Positions 10,301 to 17,299 of a DNA stretch of 44,292 nt are shown piece after piece. Under the pieces are notes generated by a model. That model did no database searches, had not been told where the DNA came from, and worked only from the letters and a program-made list of their open reading frames with translations. Position 1 is the stretch's first letter. Every line of letters starts with the position of its first letter. A program made the position numbers and the translations under genes. Source of the DNA: Flavobacteriaceae bacterium (GTDB lineage Bacteria; Bacteroidota; Bacteroidia; Flavobacteriales; Flavobacteriaceae). Where the stretch lies: positions 1 through 44,292 of the forward strand of contig JAGXIE010000166.1 of the NCBI GenBank assembly GCA_024635765.1. The letters run 5' to 3'.

Positions 10301-11063
10301 TTGGCAGTGGAATATTCTTTTGTGTTGGAAACAGATGTTTTTTAAAAGCAAATTGACCGCCGTGAACACCATTAGTATACATTGGATGATGGATTGCAAT
10401 CACAATTGTTTTCCCTTGTGCTTTCTTAATTTCACCTTCAACTTCAAGCAATAAACGCTCTCGGGTTTTTATTTCACATTCGTCATTTATACCAGGATGA
10501 TAATTCCAATTTTCAAGATACCATTGTGTGTCTATGATTATGAGTTGGATAGTATCGCTCACATCGATACTTTCCATCGGACAACCATTTTCTGGAAAAA
10601 ATGAGTCTTTACCGAGTGCTGCTTCTACATATTTTTCCTCATCCTTCACGCCCTTTACACCATCAGCATACCATTCATGGTTTCCTGGAATAAAGATAGT
10701 TTTACCCATAAAATCCTTGACGGATTTAAACTGTGCATCCATATGATTTTCGGCCTCTTTGCGATACGAATCATCTTTATTTGGCATTCCTGCTGGATAA
10801 ATATTGTCCCCAAGGAAAATAGCGTAGTCACCTTTCGTGTCTTTTCCTTTTAAATAATTTTGAAACGTGGTTAAGCCCAATGACATTCCATTTTCAGGCG
10901 ACACACCTGCATCGCCAACTAGGTAAAAGGTTTTATCAATTTCTTTGTCAGGAAAAACATTCTGTTTATCCTCTTCGTATTTATATTGTGGTTTATAAGT
11001 CGCGCAACTGCTAACTATTAATAAGGTTAAAATTGTGAAAACTATTCGATTTTTGTTATACAT
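7356..11063 (-). CDS. Large lipoprotein: metallophosphatase, kinase-like middle segment and BamA-like barrel
   Basis: The 1235-residue protein has a lipobox ending at Cys20 (LIVSSC). Residues 45-310 are a calcineurin-type metallophosphoesterase: FYLVGDAG, FLGDNIYP (83-90), IPGNHEWY (125-132), AIHHPMY (223-229) and SGHEHT (300-305). Residues about 440-700 are unlike a phosphatase. RKDGRELNMRAL (458-469) and LIGDWDRH (606-613), followed by PRDRDQVF (635-642), resemble the Lys strand, catalytic loop and metal-binding Asp of HipA/FAM20C-like kinases. From about 860 to the terminal Phe is an outer-membrane barrel, with a GG..GLRGYRNERFTG segment like the conserved Arg-Gly-Tyr/Phe loop of BamA/TpsB proteins. 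It probably displays the enzyme domains at the outer membrane. The substrate is unknown and the kinase-like assignment is my motif reading. Confidence 0.75.
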   Translation of the reverse strand: MYNKNRIVFTILTLLIVSSCATYKPQYKYEEDKQNVFPDKEIDKTFYLVGDAGVSPENGMSLGLTTFQNYLKGKDTKGDYAIFLGDNIYPAGMPNKDDSYRKEAENHMDAQFKSVKDFMGKTIFIPGNHEWYADGVKGVKDEEKYVEAALGKDSFFPENGCPMESIDVSDTIQLIIIDTQWYLENWNYHPGINDECEIKTRERLLLEVEGEIKKAQGKTIVIAIHHPMYTNGVHGGQFAFKKHLFPTQKNIPLPILSSLVTQIRTQGGISIQDRYNELYNNLMKRLETLATESGNITFVSGHEHTLQYIETEYIKQIVSGSGSKESYAALKDNGHFSYGKQGFAVYTVFKDGSSWVQFFGSEEGEPNLLFQKEVYPPTQHFDVAKLPNEFPNEVEASIYTDAETDKKGFHETLFGDRYRDVYSKKITVPVATLDTLYGGLEIVRKGGGHQTSSLRLMRKDGRELNMRALRKSATQYLQAVVFKDTYIQDDFEQTEVENLILDFYTAAHPYAFLAIPDLSHAAELYHTNPKLFYIPKHKYLGDFNTEYGGELYMIEERPEENYTDERTFGYADDIESTHDIIEKIRKGEKYKIDENAYIRARLFDMLIGDWDRHQDQWRWAQFNQKNGDKVYKPIPRDRDQVFSNFDGALLDVLKVITGATKQLQVYDAEAKDVKWMNSAGVKLDRVLIQKSEKEVWLKQAKFLQENITDEVIENAFSKVPKEVQDAYLFDTKEKLKGRRGNLVDIAQRYYDYLNGLVTITGTDKDDHFEITRIGDNETNVKVSKIIDGKKAEVILDRTFNKDITKELWVYGLDDKDIFEVSGKANNMIYIRIIGGQDNDTYIIKNGRRIKVYDHKSKKNTIEENRGAQIKLTDVYNLNLFDFQKTIIRSNMITPSIGYNPDDGIKFGIADTYTVKGFQRNPFSQQHTFKGGYYFATNGFDLKYNGEFANIFADWNLHVGGRFTSENFSGNFFGFGNETINNDENLDFDYNRVKTSIYAAEVGFLKRSSFGSDYTFKAIIEGIELENTADRFITEFAPDSNEEFYSRKVFTAIEAEYNYASFDNNLNPTTGMTFLLNLGSRTNVEDMDDVYGYINSNLGFYNSLSKNGKLVLKTDLRSQFRIGNDFEFYQASNIGGNNGLRGYRNERFTGRNSLIGSADIRYSLRSFKTYLLPLQIGIFIGGDVGRVWLKGDYSDKWHNDYGGGFWVTAAETLSGTFNLFNGEDGLRFSFGFGLNF

Positions 11064-11110
11064 ATATTGTTAAAGTAAAATTGATACTAAAAAAGGTAAT
11101 GATCTCCTTC

Positions 11111-12061
11111 CTATTTTTCCCATAAACTATCAGCAAAATAATGCTTACAATCCAAAAAATGATGGTTGACCTTAAACCCTGTTGTTTGTGCTAATGACTC
11201 TATTTCAATAGGTGTGTATTTCTTGGAAAGTTCTGTCCAAATTAATTCATTTTGTTCAAAACGAATAACTCTGTCGAGCTTTTTTAAATGAACTGTTTGA
11301 CTTTTTAAACTGATCAAATAACTTTTAACTTCACCAGAAACCGCATCATACTGACAATAAAAATCAAAATCGTCAATCTTAAAATCGGCATCAAATTCTC
11401 GATTGATACGAATCAGTAAGTTCATATTGAATCGTTTCGTGATCCCTTTTGGATCAAAATATGCTTGTCGTATAGTTAAGGGATTCTTTTTTAAATCGAC
11501 TCCAATCAGCAACTTGTCACCTCGTTTCATGTTTTGGTTGAACAGTTGTAATAAGTCAATTGCTTCTGACTCATTGTAATTACCTATATTACTTCCTAAA
11601 AATAATAATAGGCTTGGAATCGAACTTTGTTTTTCATTTTTTAAGATTTCGAAATAATCACCGACTTTGGGTTTGATCTTCAAACCAGGTAAACGGTCGT
11701 TTAAATTTTTTATAAGAAAATCGATTGCTTCCTTTGAAATGTCAATTGGGATATAATTAAAATCCACGTTACTTTGCTGTAAATGTTCAAGCAATTTATA
11801 GGTTTTAAAACCGTCTCCTGCACCGAGCTCAATAATATTGAATGGTTGAGAAAAATTTAAGGCTTCATAAATTTGTTTTGCCTGAAGGGAAAGTATTTCG
11901 AACTCTGAATCGGTTAAGTAATATTCTGGCATATTCATAATCTCCTGAAAAATGCGACTGCCATTATCATCGTAAAAATATTTTGAAGACAAGTGTTTCT
12001 GATCAGCTGTTAGGCCTTTGATGATATCTTTAGCGAAGGTATTGTTCATATTATTTTGCAA
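11111..12061 (-). CDS. egtD: L-histidine N-alpha-methyltransferase EgtD (ergothioneine)
   Basis: The 316-residue protein belongs to the EgtD family. NMPEYYLTDSEFEIL (43-57) carries the conserved Tyr, IIELGAGDGFKT (76-87) is the S-adenosylmethionine loop, and GSNIGN (156-161) carries the substrate-binding Asn. TELSKKYTP (276-284) keeps the Glu and Ser that contact the histidine ring in the mycobacterial enzyme. The expected reaction is three-fold methylation of histidine to hercynine in the cytoplasm. In the segment VKSYLIS (245-251), the position usually held by Met in IEMHLVS is Ser247. This could be lineage-normal or affect substrate choice. The start overlaps the egtB 3' end by 11 bases, so the two are translationally coupled. 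Confidence 0.88.
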   Translation of the reverse strand: MQNNMNNTFAKDIIKGLTADQKHLSSKYFYDDNGSRIFQEIMNMPEYYLTDSEFEILSLQAKQIYEALNFSQPFNIIELGAGDGFKTYKLLEHLQQSNVDFNYIPIDISKEAIDFLIKNLNDRLPGLKIKPKVGDYFEILKNEKQSSIPSLLLFLGSNIGNYNESEAIDLLQLFNQNMKRGDKLLIGVDLKKNPLTIRQAYFDPKGITKRFNMNLLIRINREFDADFKIDDFDFYCQYDAVSGEVKSYLISLKSQTVHLKKLDRVIRFEQNELIWTELSKKYTPIEIESLAQTTGFKVNHHFLDCKHYFADSLWEK

Positions 12062-13196
12062 GTCTTATGCCTGAGTACATCCAACGCAAGTTAGGATGAA
12101 AAAAGTTTCTGTAGGTGTTTCTGCTATGATTTTCGGGTGTTGCTTTAGATGCGCCACGAAGCACCATTTGGTTGACCATAAATTTTCCGTTGTATTCGCC
12201 TAAAGCCCCTTCAGGTTTTTTAAAATTAGGATAGGGCAAAAAAGCGCTATTGGTCCATTCCCACAATTGTCCGTAATTTAGTTTTTTTGAAGCAACTTCC
12301 CACTCAAATTCTGTTGGTAGTCGCATATCTTTCCATTCTGCAAAAGCCCAAGCCTCATAAAAACTAATATGCATAACCGGTTGATTGGGATTGACTTCAA
12401 CAAGACCTTGATTAGTAAAATGATGCCATTTATCCTTCAACTGATGCCAATACATTGGTGATTTTATGTTATTTTTTTGAATAAAATCCCAACCTTCGGC
12501 ATGCCAAAGATTGAAATCATTGTAAGCACCAGAGTTCATAAACTCAATATATTCGGCACTGGTAACAAGTTGGTTACATACCTCAAAAGAATGCAAAAAC
12601 ACTTGATGGTGACCTTTTTCACAATCGAAACAAAAGTCTGTACCACTATATCCAATTTCGTATAATCCCTCATCAAATTTGATAAATTTTGAAGACGGTC
12701 CAATATCTTTTATCCTAACATTTGTGTCATAAGAAGGAAATGTAGGCTGATGCCCTAGAATATATTTTATATCATAATGGAGCAATTCTTGATGTTGCTC
12801 CTCGTGTTGCAAACCGATTCTTATAGTATTCATAGCCACTTCTGCAGGATTGCTTTCTAGAAATTCCAGCATTTGGTGATCAACATATTTTCTAAATTTA
12901 TAAACCTCATCCACTGTTGGTCGAGTCATCAAACCTCTATTCGGGCGTAAAACACGATCACCTGCATTGTTATAATAACTATTGAATAGAAACGGGAAGT
13001 CTTGATCAAATATTTTATAATTCTTCTTGTATTTTAATAACACGAACTGTTCAAAAAACCAAGTAGTATGAGCCAAATGCCATTTAGGTGGTGAGACAAA
13101 TTCAACTGGCTGAACAGAATAATCTTCAACTTGCAAGGATTTGCAAATGGTAACGGAATTTTTTCTAGTCTTATTATAATGCTCTTTAATATTCAT
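12051..13196 (-). CDS. egtB: Ergothioneine biosynthesis sulfoxide synthase EgtB
   Basis: The 381-residue protein has an N-terminal DinB-like helical domain with WHLAHTTWFFE (39-49) and QHEEQHQELL (130-139). These give the likely three-His iron site (about His43, His131, His135). The C-terminal formylglycine-generating-enzyme fold contains RLPTEFEWEVASK, YGQLWEWTNSAF and MVLRGASKATPENHSRNTYRNFF. There is no third methyltransferase domain, so it is EgtB-like rather than OvoA. The reaction is O2-dependent C-S bond formation between hercynine and a thiol donor. No egtA, egtC or egtE is nearby, so the donor (cysteine or gamma-glutamylcysteine) and the later C-S lyase step are not shown here. It abuts the upstream hydrolase-OsmC gene without a gap. 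Confidence 0.88.
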   Translation of the reverse strand: MNIKEHYNKTRKNSVTICKSLQVEDYSVQPVEFVSPPKWHLAHTTWFFEQFVLLKYKKNYKIFDQDFPFLFNSYYNNAGDRVLRPNRGLMTRPTVDEVYKFRKYVDHQMLEFLESNPAEVAMNTIRIGLQHEEQHQELLHYDIKYILGHQPTFPSYDTNVRIKDIGPSSKFIKFDEGLYEIGYSGTDFCFDCEKGHHQVFLHSFEVCNQLVTSAEYIEFMNSGAYNDFNLWHAEGWDFIQKNNIKSPMYWHQLKDKWHHFTNQGLVEVNPNQPVMHISFYEAWAFAEWKDMRLPTEFEWEVASKKLNYGQLWEWTNSAFLPYPNFKKPEGALGEYNGKFMVNQMVLRGASKATPENHSRNTYRNFFHPNLRWMYSGIRLAK

Positions 13197-14414
13197 TTAT
13201 ATCAATTCGGTATCAATTACTATTTCGCTTAACAAGGTTCTGTGCACAGGGCATTTGGATGCAATTTCTTTCAGTTTTTCTTTTTGTGTGTCGTCCAAAT
13301 CACCAACAAACTTCAGTTTTTTCAATAAATGATCAAAACGTGCAGGCTTCTCAATATCACTAAGCAAATCTTCACTATGCTTTTTTGAATAAGTGATATA
13401 AGCATAAACTTCTTGTAAATCCCATTTTTTTCGTTCGGCATATAATTTCAATGTCATGACCGTACAGGCTGCCAGCCCAGCACTTAAAAAATCGTAAGGT
13501 GAAGGTCCAAAATCGTCACCTCCTATACTTTCTGGTTCATCGGCAATGAAGGCATGTTTTGATGTTTGAATTGATGTAGTAAAATTATCTTCAATTAAAT
13601 CTAAATGCGCTACTAATTGCTCGCCTTCAGTATCCAGCATTTCGTTTTCCTTGTCGCCAAAATAACCTTGAACCCAAGCACCAATCATATTTCCTGCATA
13701 GCTACTGTCCTTTTCTTTAAGTAAAAGATGATCTGCATCGTTCAAACTGATAAAACTTTTCGGGTGATGGGCGGCATGGTATAATTGATGGGCATTCTCG
13801 ATACCCACAATTTTATCAAAAGGCGCATGCATGATTAAAATAGGCTTACGAAATTTTTTAGTGATACTCAATAAATCGGTTTTATCAAAATCATCAATAA
13901 ACTCCTGATTGATTTTAAAAGGACGACCGCCAATGTTGATTTCCACATCACCCTTTTCAGCGATATCTTGAAAGTTGTGTGAAAAATGTTTTTTAACATG
14001 ATCGGTAGTTGCGGGCGCTGCGATGGTCGCTACGGCTTTAACCGATTCTAATTTTGACGCAGCGACAATAACAGCCGCGCCACCAAGTGAATGGCCAACC
14101 AATAAAGCTGGAGCATCATAGTGCTCATTCATATAATCACTTACAGCCAATAAATCGGAGACATTTGCAGAAAAATAACTGTCAGCAAATTCACCTTCAC
14201 TCTTTCCCAAACCCGTAAAATCAAATCTTACAACACCAAAGCCATGAGATGTCAAGGACCTACTGATATTCTTTACGGGTTTAAGGTTACTGTTACAAGT
14301 AAAGCAATGTGCGAAAATCGCAAAACTATGAGGTTTTTGATTCGCAGGAAGCTCTAAATAGGCCTGTAATTGAAAGCCTTTTGAATTTTGAATGTTAAGT
14401 CTTGTACTTTTCAT
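13197..14414 (-). CDS. Bifunctional alpha/beta hydrolase-OsmC fusion protein
   Basis: The 405-residue protein has two domains. Residues 1 to about 250 form an alpha/beta hydrolase with the nucleophile elbow GHSLGGAA, an Asp-bearing [12 protein letters not shown] strand and a C-terminal His in NDADHLLL. Residues about 260-405 are an OsmC/Ohr-like domain with [13 protein letters not shown] and [10 protein letters not shown], which place the two redox Cys of the family. OsmC proteins reduce organic hydroperoxides with thiol partners. The hydrolase half may cleave an ester or thioester of unknown nature. The stop touches the egtB start, so it probably leads an operon with egtB and egtD, linking peroxide detoxification to a low-molecular-weight thiol. 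Confidence 0.87.
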   Translation of the reverse strand: MKSTRLNIQNSKGFQLQAYLELPANQKPHSFAIFAHCFTCNSNLKPVKNISRSLTSHGFGVVRFDFTGLGKSEGEFADSYFSANVSDLLAVSDYMNEHYDAPALLVGHSLGGAAVIVAASKLESVKAVATIAAPATTDHVKKHFSHNFQDIAEKGDVEINIGGRPFKINQEFIDDFDKTDLLSITKKFRKPILIMHAPFDKIVGIENAHQLYHAAHHPKSFISLNDADHLLLKEKDSSYAGNMIGAWVQGYFGDKENEMLDTEGEQLVAHLDLIEDNFTTSIQTSKHAFIADEPESIGGDDFGPSPYDFLSAGLAACTVMTLKLYAERKKWDLQEVYAYITYSKKHSEDLLSDIEKPARFDHLLKKLKFVGDLDDTQKEKLKEIASKCPVHRTLLSEIVIDTELI

Positions 14415-14434
14415 TGGTTGAATTTATGAATCCA

Positions 14435-14493
14435 TTAGTCTATCTGAACATCCTTCAAAATACAAAATCCTCTTTTATTTATTTTGCCAGTGG
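14435..14493 (-). pseudogene. Decayed 3' end of the DUF427 gene
   Basis: Read on from the DUF427 stop in the same frame, this stretch gives PLAK, a TAA, IKEDFVF, then a TGA. Restoring one base at that TGA continues the frame as FWKDVQID and a stop. This closely matches the usual C-terminus of DUF427 proteins (AAK.IKDYVAFWKGV). The adjacent gene therefore once extended about 18 residues further and has lost its tail to two in-frame stops (TGA at 14494, TAA at 14479) and a one-base deletion. Confidence 0.6.
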
Positions 14494-14718
14494 TCAGGCT
14501 TCAGGATAATACCAAACTGCATCTTTATTTTCTTCATAATCCACATCAAGTGTAAAATGTGTCGTGTTCAATTTCCATTCGCAGATCGGATATATATCAC
14601 TAGGCTTAACAAATTTTTTCTGTGTCGAATTAGGAGGAAAATAATGGTTATTGTTAATAACAATATCAGGATCGATTTCCGTAATTACTTGTTTGTTCAA
14701 GACCGTTTTCATTGCCAA
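14494..14718 (-). CDS. DUF427 family protein, C-terminally truncated
   Basis: The 74-residue frame matches the DUF427 core: DIVINNNHYFPPNS, a KPSDIYPICEWK segment, then DAVWYYPEA. Family members of this short type usually run about 20 residues further, with a conserved AFWKGV ending. Here a TGA follows PEA, and recognisable remnants of the missing end continue beyond it. The start may be ATG 14718 or, to match the family N-terminus (MK..), ATG 14712. Family function is unknown. It lies alone between the hydrolase-OsmC and msrA genes on the same strand. It may be a pseudogene or a shortened but still folded product. Confidence 0.6.
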   Translation of the reverse strand: MAMKTVLNKQVITEIDPDIVINNNHYFPPNSTQKKFVKPSDIYPICEWKLNTTHFTLDVDYEENKDAVWYYPEA

Positions 14719-14838
14719 TTTTAAAATGATTTACAGATAATTTTTTGTCATGCAAAGTGTCTTATTCCTTTATGTCTTCACTATATGATCTACTGCGTTT
14801 TAATTTCTATAAAAAAGTAATAATAAGTGTAATCAATT

Positions 14839-14878
14839 AACGTAATCCGATCAATAATTGACTGATAATGATTACGTT
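14839..14878 (-). terminator. Inverted repeat at the end of msrA, possible terminator
   Basis: A perfect 9-base inverted repeat (AACGTAATC at 14839-14847, GATTACGTT at 14870-14878) spans the msrA stop codon, and its 22-base loop holds further partly complementary bases. The transcript would form a hairpin at the end of msrBA. There is no strong U-run after it, so transcription termination is uncertain; mRNA 3'-end stabilisation is an alternative. Confidence 0.35.
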
Positions 14879-15414
14879 TTTAATTTGTCTGCATGATTAC
14901 GACGTAACTTTGCCAATTTTGGGTTTATCACAAAACTGCAATATCCTTGTGTTTGATTACTTCGATAATAATTTTGATGGTATTCTTCAGCCTCATAAAA
15001 TTTTTCCAATGGGACAATCTTTGTCACAATAGGCTTATCGAAATAATTCATTAGGTCGTATATCACTTTTTGAGCAATTACTTTTTGACGGTCGTTATGA
15101 TTAAAAATTACAGAACGGTATTGCGTCCCGATATCAGCACCTTGTTGATTCAAGGTCGTAGGATCATGAGTGGTCATGAAAATTTCAACAAGATCTTTAT
15201 ATGTTATGATTGTCGAATCAAAAGTAAGTTGAACTACTTCAGCATGTCCTGTGAGACCTGAACAAATTTCCCGATACGTCGGTTTACCTGGAACTGTTCC
15301 TCCTGTATAACCCGAAACCACTTTTTCAACGCCTTTTACCTCTTGAAAAATAGCCTCCGTGCACCAGAAACAACCGCCACCAAAAGTTGCCAATTCTAAA
15401 TTTGGATTTATCAT
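14872..15414 (-). CDS. msrA: Peptide methionine-S-sulfoxide reductase MsrA
   Basis: The 180-residue protein has the MsrA active-site motif FGGGCFWC (11-18) with catalytic Cys15, then KVVSGYTGG and HAEVVQLTFD. YHQNYYR appears near the C-terminus. It reduces the S epimer of methionine sulfoxide, free or in proteins. No signal peptide is visible at the chosen ATG, so it is cytoplasmic. The start directly follows the msrB stop (15414/15415), so MsrB and MsrA are made together and cover both sulfoxide epimers. This fits the surrounding redox block (EgtB/EgtD, OsmC). Confidence 0.95.
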   Translation of the reverse strand: MINPNLELATFGGGCFWCTEAIFQEVKGVEKVVSGYTGGTVPGKPTYREICSGLTGHAEVVQLTFDSTIITYKDLVEIFMTTHDPTTLNQQGADIGTQYRSVIFNHNDRQKVIAQKVIYDLMNYFDKPIVTKIVPLEKFYEAEEYHQNYYRSNQTQGYCSFVINPKLAKLRRNHADKLKT

Positions 15415-15861
15415 TTATTCTTTTTCTAATTTAATGGATTCGGAATTCACGCAGTAGCGCAAGCCACCAGGTTCAGGTCCATCTGGGAATACATGCCCTA
15501 AATGACCATCGCAGACATTGCACATAACTTCAACACGAACCATCCCGAAACCAGAATCCTTTTCATATTTAATTGCATTCTCCTTTATAGGTTGAGTAAA
15601 TGCTGGCCAGCCAGATTTTGATTCGTATTTTATAGTGGAATCAAACAAAGGATTATTACAGCAAACACAGTTATATTGTCCTGCATCGTAGACGCTGCAC
15701 AACGCTCCAGTGCCAGGCGCTTCAGTGCCCTTTTTTCTAGTAATTCTATATTGTTCAGGAGTTAGGAGTTCTTTCCACTCCATATTTGATTTTTCGACTT
15801 TTCTGTCTGGTTTTGGATTCCCGTTAACAGCAAAATCCATTATATTTTTCCAAGTCAGCAT
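15415..15861 (-). CDS. msrB: Peptide methionine-R-sulfoxide reductase MsrB
   Basis: The 148-residue protein has the MsrB fold: EWKELLTPEQYRITRKKGTE, then YNCVCCNNPLF and CNVCDGHLGHVFPDGP, which supply the two CxxC zinc pairs. RYCVNSESIKLE carries the catalytic Cys. It reduces the R epimer of methionine sulfoxide. The first 25 residues before MEWKELLT are longer than in compact MsrB proteins, so an internal start at the Met of MEWKE is possible. The upstream ATG at 15861 is preferred because the frame is open to it. No lipobox or signal peptide is evident. Confidence 0.95.
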   Translation of the reverse strand: MLTWKNIMDFAVNGNPKPDRKVEKSNMEWKELLTPEQYRITRKKGTEAPGTGALCSVYDAGQYNCVCCNNPLFDSTIKYESKSGWPAFTQPIKENAIKYEKDSGFGMVRVEVMCNVCDGHLGHVFPDGPEPGGLRYCVNSESIKLEKE

Positions 15862-16006
15862 GTTATGTTCTCTTTTTTTTAAAGTTAAAAATATTTGCCC
15901 TTGTTTTGTCGCATTTTAACGTTTTGTATTACATTTCCTATGGTAAGAAGTTATATTCCTAATTTATTTTTTAGTAATTTGCTGAAATCATTTTTAACTT
16001 CAGTCT

Positions 16007-17299
16007 ATGTCTGATCTCATTAAAAAAACCGAAGAATTCGTATTCGATTTGTTCAAAACAGAACTTCCGAATGATTTTATTTATCACAACTTTACACATA
16101 CTAAAAGAGTGCTGAAAAGCGCAAATGAAATTATGGAGAATTCAGAGTTGAGTGATGAAGACAAAGAAATTGTTCAATTGGCTGCGTTGCTGCATGACAC
16201 AGGTTATACCAAGAAACATGAAGGCCATGAAGAAGAAAGTGTAAAAATCGCCACTAAGTTCCTAGAAGAACAAAAAGTTCCGAAAGAAAAAATTGAAGCT
16301 ATTAATAAGTGCATCATAGACACTAAGTTCAAGGACGTTCCTCGTTCTGAATTAGGGAAGATCATTAGAGATGCAGATGCTTCTCATTTTGGAAAGGATT
16401 ATTTTACTGAAGCCAGTGATTTCTTAAGAAAAGAGCTTGAGTTACAAGATATAAGAACATTCACCGCCAATGAATGGCTGAACGAAAACATCGAAGTTCT
16501 TACTACTAAGCATCAGTATTATACAGATTATGCGCTAAAAAATTGGCAAAAACAGAAAGAAGAAAATTTAGCATCACTTATAAAAAAGAAAAAGAAGCTA
16601 AAGGGCAAAATTAAAAAAGAGCGCGATAAAGCAAGATTGAAGGCAAAATATAAAGATGAAAGCCCTGAAAGAGCCATTCAATCTTTCTTTAGGACAGCCT
16701 TGAGAAATCATATGAAATTAAGCGATATTGCCGATACTAAAGCGAATATCCTACTTTCAGTCAATGCAATTATCATTTCGTTGGTTCTTGCTAATCTGAT
16801 TTCTAAATTGGACACTAATCCCTACCTTACATATCCAACTGCATTGTTTACTTTAGTTGGTATTGTTTCAATGATCATGTCGATTATTGCCACACGGCCG
16901 AACGTTACAAGTGGGCAATTCACCAAGGAAGATGTGGCCAACAAGACTGTGAATCTCACCTTTTTTGGTAATTTTCACAAAATGGAACTCGAGGAATTTG
17001 AATGGGCCATTGATGAGCTGTTAAAAGACAAAGATTATGTATACAGCTCCATGACAAAAGACCTGTATTTTCTCGGAAAGGTATTAGATCGAAAGTATCG
17101 AATTTTGAGGGCAACTTATACTGTTTTTATGGTAGGTATCATACTCTCGGTAATCGCATTTGCAATAGCATTAAAAACAAATCCGGAAGCTAATATTGAA
17201 GATGTGCTAAAGCCAGATATAAGCGAACTTATTATAAAAAAGTCTATATATCCTGAAAAGATGGTCGCTGCATATCAAGTTACGATTGTAGCTCATTGA
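16007..17299 (+). CDS. HD-domain phosphohydrolase fused to a Pycsar-effector-like (PycTM/DUF5706) membrane module
   Basis: The 430-residue protein has an N-terminal HD domain with IYHNFTHTKRV (25-35), LLHDTGY (61-67), HEGHEEES (71-78) and IRDADASHFG (120-129). These give the expected His..His-Asp..Asp metal ligands. A charged Lys-rich coiled stretch follows (about 180-220). Then comes a PF18967/DUF5706-type region (about 224-430) starting at LSDIADTKANILLSVNAIIIS. It has membrane segments near 250-266, 276-296 and 371-389. In Pycsar antiphage systems the isolated PycTM domain is activated by a cyclic pyrimidine nucleotide and disrupts the membrane. The HD half could degrade a nucleotide signal. 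No cyclase is nearby, and similar fusions may be core genes in flavobacteria. The 3' end overlaps the convergent GAF gene by 20 bases. Confidence 0.75.
   Translation: MSDLIKKTEEFVFDLFKTELPNDFIYHNFTHTKRVLKSANEIMENSELSDEDKEIVQLAALLHDTGYTKKHEGHEEESVKIATKFLEEQKVPKEKIEAINKCIIDTKFKDVPRSELGKIIRDADASHFGKDYFTEASDFLRKELELQDIRTFTANEWLNENIEVLTTKHQYYTDYALKNWQKQKEENLASLIKKKKKLKGKIKKERDKARLKAKYKDESPERAIQSFFRTALRNHMKLSDIADTKANILLSVNAIIISLVLANLISKLDTNPYLTYPTALFTLVGIVSMIMSIIATRPNVTSGQFTKEDVANKTVNLTFFGNFHKMELEEFEWAIDELLKDKDYVYSSMTKDLYFLGKVLDRKYRILRATYTVFMVGIILSVIAFAIALKTNPEANIEDVLKPDISELIIKKSIYPEKMVAAYQVTIVAH

Noticed and set aside
12051-13196. OvoA (ovothiol synthase) instead of EgtB
   Set aside because: The protein is 381 residues and lacks the C-terminal methyltransferase domain of OvoA, and it is coupled to egtD.
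16007-17299. A complete Pycsar antiphage system
   Set aside because: Only a PycTM-like domain is present; no nucleotidyl cyclase or other defence genes flank it, and the neighbours look like core genes.
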